64,000 bases of DNA, taken from Medicago truncatula (taxonomy: Eukaryota; Streptophyta; Magnoliopsida; Fabales; Fabaceae). The stretch's first letter is position 1, and every line of letters begins with the position of its first letter. A program made the translations under genes and the position numbers. Positions 58,701 to 64,000 of the stretch are shown in pieces. Below the pieces are notes generated by a model, which worked only from the letters and a program-made list of their open reading frames with translations, ran no database searches and was not told the DNA's origin. Location of the stretch: the NCBI RefSeq assembly GCF_003473485.1, contig NC_053045.1:64543994-64607993 (forward strand), written 5' to 3'.

Positions 58701-61045
58701 TTTATAAGACTCCTTTGCTATTTCCAACTACATTAATTATTTCTTTACATACATGCCCTTATTTATAATACATTTTTTTTCTTCAATCAACAATAAATAA
58801 CATGTTGAAAACATAATCCAACTCTCTCTCTTAAAGGATAAAATTGTAAAAACAATAGTAATTACAAACATATTTAATACAAATATCCACTATCTTAATT
58901 CCCGTTATTTTTTCAAAAGGGCCCTATAATTAGGGACGGAGATAGTAATTGCTATTCAAGCCATAACACAATCTAATATGAGACTCAACACACACCCTTC
59001 GCATATTATGCATGAACAGAAGCTTGATCGCACTGGTATTTCCTCGGGTTTTTTGGTTTGTACTAGATGCAGCACTCGTAGAAAATGTGTTTCCAAGTCC
59101 AAAAGTGAATTTTACGTTTGGCCAAAACTCATAATAATAGAAACATGCTAAGTAAACACATCAGCCCAATTTATACCGAACTCCATCACAACATGGCTAT
59201 GGATATAATAGATGCAACATTCAGGCCTATTTTATCTCTAGGTCCATGGATGAATTTAACTTATATCCCAAGCATGTAGTTTTAGAAAAATACCAAGTAA
59301 AAAGACCAGCCCAATTGATATCAAGCTCCTTCACGACAATACTTTGGTAAAACGTGCACGTTCTAAACAACAGCGTGTTATAAACTTGTCAAAACACCAG
59401 CAAAGAGAAGGGTACAAACAAGGGGAATAATATGAAAGCACACCCCTAAAAGAAAAAGAAGAAGAACATTTTGATAAAGTGAAAACAAAGCAATGGTATC
59501 TTTATGGTATTCCAAATATCAGGTGTCAAATTTAATTATATTTACTAAAATTTAAATAAAAAAGAGACAATAAAATGTGAAGAAAAACGCAGTCATATAT
59601 TTTGGCACTAATCCAAAAAAAAATCCCAAAAGATTTAAGAAAATAAAAAGACACGATTCAGGAGCCAAGCCTGCCCAAACCTCATCTTATATATCCAGAA
59701 CATTTAATAAAACAATAATGTGCCTAACACAAAATAAAAATAATATAATAAAGTTAGTCCTCTCCATTTATGATCATGTCACTTGAATTGCAGCTGAAAT
59801 TGGTGTACACATCAAATGATTGATGTATGCAACCTAACACAAACAATCAAAACATCAAGAGGCACTGAGACCCAAGATAAAAGACAAAGCAAACTTACAT
59901 AATGTTGAAGTTCCTGTTGCAATTGTTTAACCAAAACATCACTCCATGTAGAAGAAACTTCCTGGGATGAAAAAGTTGCTAGCTTCTTTTCAGCTTCAGT
60001 CTTCTGGTGCAAACACTGGAAATAGGAATCGTGATTCATGATGTAAAGCAAAGAAAGTAACCCAATAAAAAAAGAAACATGAAAGTGACAGGAAGCAAGC
60101 AAATCAAATTGAACATTGCAAACCTCATTGAATTGGTCCTTGAGACGGTCCAATTGCTCTTTAAGCATCTCTGCTTCTCTCTCGGCATTATTAGCTCTAC
60201 ATTCCATTTGTTCAAGCTACAACAAGAAAAATATACAAGTTAAAGAATGATTGATAGATATGAACGAGCATTAGTCTGAACATTGACAACTTACATTAGC
60301 GGTGATTCTAGAAATAGAAAAGTTGGAGTCCTTTTTGAGTTGTGAATGATCATCGTGAAGTCTCTTTTTTTCCCTCTGTATGGTATCTGAAAGATTGCCT
60401 AGCTTCCCTTCTAAAGATGTTGCTTTCTCTTGGGTGGAAGTGGCATGAGACTCGGCTTGTATGCGAAGGTTTGTCTCATTTTGGAGCTTAGCCTGAAGTT
60501 CAGTGTTTAATTGAATATATTTTCTAAGTCTATCTTGAGAATCAGTAACCTCCTTCAAGAGTTGATCCTGGAGGGCCTTTTCACGGCCTTTAGAAGCAGC
60601 AAGTTCTTGTTCAGTGTATAACAATTGCTCCACAGATTTCTTCCTCTCAGTGTCTGTCATGTCAAATCAAAGTTGATGGTGAAATGAAATTGAAATTGAA
60701 AAGTAGTAATTAATTGATGATATTAATATACCGAGTTTTTGGAAATTATGATTGAGTGTTTGGAATTGAGATTGATAATCACGAACTTGATTTTCTGCTT
60801 TACTTAAGGCATCTAGAAAATCAGATTTAACCTGCGTTCGAATAATAATAATGAGAGACAGGTTAATTGAAGAAGAATGAGAAAACAAACAAACAAACCA
60901 TTTGGCGACACTGATATGTGCATAGCATGTGCTCGGAGGGTTCCTCCACCGCTGGCGCCGGATCCTCATAGATAACAAGCTGTGCGTCGCCATCGCCGTC
61001 ATCGGAACGTGGCCTCTTCGGTGGCGGAGGAGTACGGAGTATCAT
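52728..61045 (-). CDS. MAD1: Spindle assembly checkpoint protein MAD1
   Basis: Homologue of MAD1, the coiled-coil protein that recruits MAD2 to unattached kinetochores and the nuclear pore in the spindle checkpoint. Fifteen exons in transcript order: 61045-60899, 60831-60732, 60653-60295, 60216-60124, 60015-59899, 58447-58200, 57684-57513, 56788-56690, 56596-56393, 55761-55599, 54975-54885, 54794-54725, 54266-54138, 53957-53919, 52817-52728. They join in frame to 706 aa with GT-AG introns throughout. The N-terminus MILRTPPPPKRPRSDDGDGD has a basic, proline-rich patch; exons 2-11 are heptad-rich coiled coil with very high Glu, Lys, Leu and Gln; the C-terminal globular domain is in exons 12-15 (SVFRRACCEIFGYK, IPVTRFTLQSIYAQSDDEKL, FNRRTLS at the end). 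Length is close to the Arabidopsis protein. Introns 5 and 14 carry MITEs and intron 10 a tandem duplication. Confidence 0.93.
53053..53265. mobile_element. Tourist-like (PIF/Harbinger) MITE in MAD1 intron 14
   Basis: A 207 bp element (53056-53262) with ends GGGTCTATATTTGG and, read inward from the right, GGGTGTGTTTGG, flanked by the 3 bp duplication TAA (53053-53055 and 53263-53265). A TWA duplication and GGG...TTTGG ends are typical of Tourist-like MITEs. Confidence 0.75.
55084..55364. repeat. Tandem duplication in MAD1 intron 10
   Basis: Unit of about 145 bp: copy 1 from 55084 and copy 2 from 55229, both starting GCCTTCTGTATTTTGAAAAT and ending with CTTAGGTTGATTTTTCTCTG and a T-rich tail. 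Copy 2 lacks about nine bases (near AACAATATT). The near identity shows a recent event. Confidence 0.9.
58648..58947. mobile_element. Stowaway-like MITE in MAD1 intron 5
   Basis: A 296 bp element (58650-58945) with ends CTACCTCCGTCCCTAATTAT and the matching reverse complement (...ATAATTAGGGACGGAGATAG), flanked by TA dinucleotides. The TIR continues through AAGACCCTTTT/AAAAGGGCCC. Longer than the SPF30 Stowaway and of a different subfamily. Confidence 0.88.
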
Positions 61046-61186
61046 TCTTTCTTTCTCACTTACGTTTCAAATGAATTGAAATCCCCAAACCCCAAGGCGC
61101 AACTTTTATTCAACGGAAGGAAAAGGAAAAAATACACAACCTCCTTTCACAATATAATTGTTTTGCAATCACAATCAACATCATGT
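61046..61186. promoter_or_regulatory. Short spacer between MAD1 start and tRNA-Val
   Basis: 141 bp shared upstream space of MAD1 (minus) and the tRNA gene (plus). Just before the tRNA is a CAATCACAATCAACATCATG stretch; CAA motifs are common at plant tRNA transcription starts. Confidence 0.5.
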
Positions 61187-61260
61187 GGTTTCGTGGTGTA
61201 GTTGGTTATCACGTCAGTCTAACACACTGAAGGTCTCCGGTTCGAACCCGGGCGAAGCCA
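61187..61260 (+). tRNA. tRNA-Val (anticodon AAC)
   Basis: 74 nt cloverleaf. Acceptor stem GGTTTCG pairs with CGAAGCC, discriminator A at 61260. D arm contains the A box TGGTGTAGTTGG. The anticodon stem TCAGT/ACTGA closes the loop CTAACAC, giving anticodon AAC (valine). The T arm has TCCGGTTCGAACCCGGG with the B box GGTTCGAACCC. No intron. All stems pair fully, so it looks functional. Confidence 0.96.
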
Positions 61261-61271
61261 ATTTATTTCTC

Positions 61272-61287
61272 TTTTTGTATTTTTTTA
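61272..61287 (+). terminator. Pol III terminator of tRNA-Val
   Basis: Runs of T (61272-61276 and about 61280-61286) start 12 bases after the tRNA 3' end, as expected for RNA polymerase III termination. Confidence 0.8.
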
Positions 61288-62637
61288 TGACTTTCATTTT
61301 CGCCGTCACGTTAGTCCACTAATTGTTTTTTGAAGGACCGTGAGCTACTACTAATCTTTCTCTTCTCCATCTCTAACTATGTATGAAACCTAAAAGAAAA
61401 AGAAAAACTCAATTATGTCACATTTTAATTATTTGACATCTCAATATATTTTAATCTTTTGTCTTTTGTAACAAAAAAATTATATTTAATGAAGAGATAA
61501 AATAATTGTCAAAAGATTGAAGTAATTTTGTAAAAAAAAAAATATAAAGACTATTTTATGTAATTGTATGTAAACAAACTAAATTTTTTTTTTTTTTTAA
61601 GTCATTTTGATTTATAATGATAAACAAACACAAATTATATTCTATTTTTTTAATTGAATCTCTAAATTATCAAATGTCAAGATCATTTTTATTTTAATCC
61701 ATAACAAATGGGTCATGTGAGACGGTTCATTATAACTTTCTTAAAATAATAACTTTAAAGATCATCATTCCGTAAAAAAAAAAAAACTTTAAAGATCATT
61801 GTATTTATTTTAGTTTTTTAATGAGAATCTAGAAGGAGAAAAAAATATATATTAAGATATTGTGACTATGATTTGAACTCATTTCCGCTGCACTATTTTT
61901 AATTAAATTGAAGTACTTTGAACGATGAGAATGTGTGACATCCTTTTATGTTTAAATATTGATTTTATTTTTAAGTTAGAAAATACTAGTTGAGGTTAGG
62001 GTGTTACATTACAAGTAAAGGTAGCCTTCATTTTTATCGGTTCAGAGTCCTTCTACCTTAGTTCATTTCATATGTCACAAGTTGTGTCATACAGGATGAT
62101 GAGACATACAAACTCAACATATGGAACCCCTTGTTCTTCTCTTCCAACAACTAAACCAACCCAACTGTGGAACCCGCTCTCTGTGCAACCCAGGACCTGT
62201 TCAATCCGAGTGCTAAAGCATTGGGAAATGAGTGATATATTTTAACCACAGTTTTTGTCGATATAGTTTTTTTGGCCAAATCCGACCGATTGTCCACCCC
62301 TACGGAAAAAAAGATGCTAAGTCAAAAAATGAGTGACATGTCCAAAAAATGGACTAAAACGAAAGGAATCTCAAATTACAAGAACAAATTAAGAAGAAAT
62401 AAATCGACATAAACTCGCTTATATATTAAAGGATAAAAAACACATATAACCTAGTAAAAACATATAGAAGTTAAAAATATAATATTACGAATATACTAGA
62501 ATAAAAAAATAGGCACAATTTTTGACACAAATAGAACAGGAATGGATTTGGCGTGAAATAGAGGGGTAATTCGACTCCGTTCTTCCCCTTTTCTCCCTGC
62601 AACAGCAATCACCCTCCATTTTCATCTCATCGTCGGA
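61288..62637. other. Spacer between tRNA-Val and the reductase gene
   Basis: AT-rich; no gene or clear element recognised. The last 100-150 bp is likely promoter and leader of the reductase. Confidence 0.45.
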
Positions 62638-63436
62638 ATGGGTGGAAAGGGAATAGGAAATAAAAGTGTGTTGATTACTGGTGTTAGCAAAGGAATTGGT
62701 AGGGCTCTTGCTATTGAATTGGCGAATCGAGGTCACACCATTATAGGTTGTTCTCGTGCTCAGGATAAGCTTGATTCTCTTCAATCTCTTTTACTTCCAA
62801 ATAATCATAATCATCTCTTCCTCAATGTTGACGTCAGCTCCAATGACAGCGTTCAACAGATGGCTCGCACTGTTATGGAGATGAAGGGGGGTCCACCTGA
62901 TGTTATTGTGAACAGCGCAGGTACTATCAACAAGAACAACAAGATGTGGGAAGTTCCTTCTCAAGAGTTTGATTTGGTGATGGATACAAACTTGAAAGGA
63001 ACTGCCAATGTGTTGAGACATTTCATCCCTCTCATGATCAACAATGGAGGAGGAGAAGGTATTATAGTTAACTTGTCTTCTGGTTGGGGAAGATCGGGTG
63101 CAGCACTTGTTGCTCCTTACTGTGCATCCAAATGGGCTATTGAAGGACTCACAAAGTCTGTAGCTAAAGAGTTACCACAAGGAATGGCTGTTGTCGCACT
63201 CAATCCTGGTGTCATCAACACTGACATGCTTGCTTCTTGCTTTGGTGCTTCCGCTTCTCTTTATCAATCCCCTGAATCATGGTTTGTTACTTGATTCACA
63301 TTTTTCTTTTTCTCTTTTCTTCTTCAACTTAACTAATAACTCCAAATAATCAATCTCATTCATCAGGGCTCTCAAGGCAGCCACCATGATTCTCAATCTT
63401 ACTCCAGCAGATAATGGTGCTTCTCTCTCCGTTTGA
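62638..63436 (+). CDS. Short-chain dehydrogenase, NADPH-dependent pterin aldehyde reductase type
   Basis: A classical short-chain dehydrogenase/reductase of 237 aa in two exons (62638-63281, 63367-63436; the intron splits the Trp codon of ESW|ALK). Rossmann signature TGVSKGIG at residues 14-21 (TGxxxGxG) for NADPH, with ANRGHTIIGCSRAQ after it; VNSAGTINKN in place of the usual NNAG; catalytic Ser in LSSGWGRSG, and YCASK as the YxxxK motif; then NPGVINTDML. The C-terminus ALKAATMILNLTPADNGASL matches, from memory, the Arabidopsis pterin aldehyde reductase (At1g10310), which reduces pterin aldehydes in folate salvage. Substrate is inferred from similarity. No transit peptide is seen, so the cytosol is likely. 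Confidence 0.88.
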
Positions 63437-64000
63437 AGTCTCATGTGTGAGTCAGGCTAATCATCAACTCCTCAATCATATTTATTAGTACATCTTATCG
63501 TAGAATGATTGCCATTGCAAGTAAAGATCATGTTTTCTACTATCATTTCGGTTCTCCTTTCTAAATGAAAATCACCTACAAGCTCAGTTTTACTGTATAA
63601 TTAGTATAATGCTGGCATAAAGTTGTTGAATAGTATAGATTATAATATCTTTCGTTGGTGTTTGAATCCAAAGGCGTGCCTCAGTTCAGTTTGCATTGCA
63701 TTGCACTGCTTGAATTGTTGCACAATCCAAAATTCAGTTTTGACTTGCAATAGATGTATTTATGTCGCTGTGTTGATTAGTAGCAGGTTTTTATGTTGGC
63801 AGGTGTGGTTTCTAATTCAAACTGGTTCATGTGCATTCAAAATAGTGTGATTGCTGTCTGACTTAGCCGTATTTTGGTGTATAACTAAGGTTTCGCATCA
63901 GGTCGGGTCTCCGCATTGTGTGGGTTGAAGTCTGCAGGACATGCTTTTAAATTTACAAGAGGGTGTCTTTGTACTTCATTTATCATTTGACTATTGTTTT
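63437..64000. other. Downstream region of the reductase gene
   Basis: Probable 3' UTR followed by spacer. No further gene recognised before the window ends. Confidence 0.45.

Noticed and set aside
62485-63021. Minus-strand open frames over the reductase start
   Set aside because: They are antisense shadows of the well-supported plus-strand reductase and have no family resemblance.
1-64000. Search for a novel multi-gene system (defence, biosynthetic or RNA-guided)
   Set aside because: All convincing genes are known housekeeping or regulatory families with no functional coupling, and the unexplained parts are repeats.

Overview
The window is plant nuclear DNA. It has spliced genes with AT-rich GT-AG introns, a Ty1-copia element, LINE and SINE remnants, several MITE families and a nuclear copy of plastid psbD. 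The RTE-type LINE tail, the RNase H-like remnant at 2.2 kb and the MITE types suggest a papilionoid legume, probably near Medicago or Trifolium; that is inference from remembered repeat families.

Layout. 0-2.6 kb: a 5'-truncated LINE with an intact target duplication, then an RNase H remnant. 3-5.1 kb: a zinc-finger homeodomain (ZHD) gene (+). 8.9-14.2 kb: a nine-exon RUS6-type DUF647 gene (-), with a Mutator-like element in one intron. 15.6-20.4 kb: a complete 4.8 kb Ty1-copia element (-) with 213 bp LTRs and a broken gag. 21.5-25.2 kb: two inverted-repeat elements, one with a perfect 9 bp target duplication. 25.4-27.1 kb: a decayed ClpX gene that keeps its introns. 30.7-31.35 kb: a psbD pseudogene of plastid origin. 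31.8-42.5 kb: CAND1 (+), 27 coding exons, 1218 codons. 45.4-48.8 kb: a Tudor-domain SPF30 splicing factor (-), seven exons. 49-52.7 kb: repeat-rich spacer. 52.7-61.0 kb: MAD1 (-), 15 exons. 61.2 kb: tRNA-Val(AAC). 62.6-63.4 kb: a short-chain reductase of the pterin aldehyde reductase type.

I rebuilt the exon chains by hand. They close in frame with no internal stops: RUS6 505 aa, CAND1 1218 aa, SPF30 302 aa, MAD1 706 aa, reductase 237 aa. All introns are GT-AG except one GC-AG intron in CAND1.

The genes are housekeeping and regulatory functions and do not form a pathway. They are best read as a conserved syntenic block: from memory, the Arabidopsis counterparts fall in two places (At2g02540-02570 for ZHD, CAND1 and SPF30; At5g49820-49880 for RUS6, ClpX and MAD1), interleaved here. 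I see no new defence, metabolic or RNA-guided system. The most unusual material is in the repeats: the Mutator-like elements, a cluster of GTAAACTCG palindromes near 49.5-50.2 kb, and the psbD insertion beside the CAND1 promoter.
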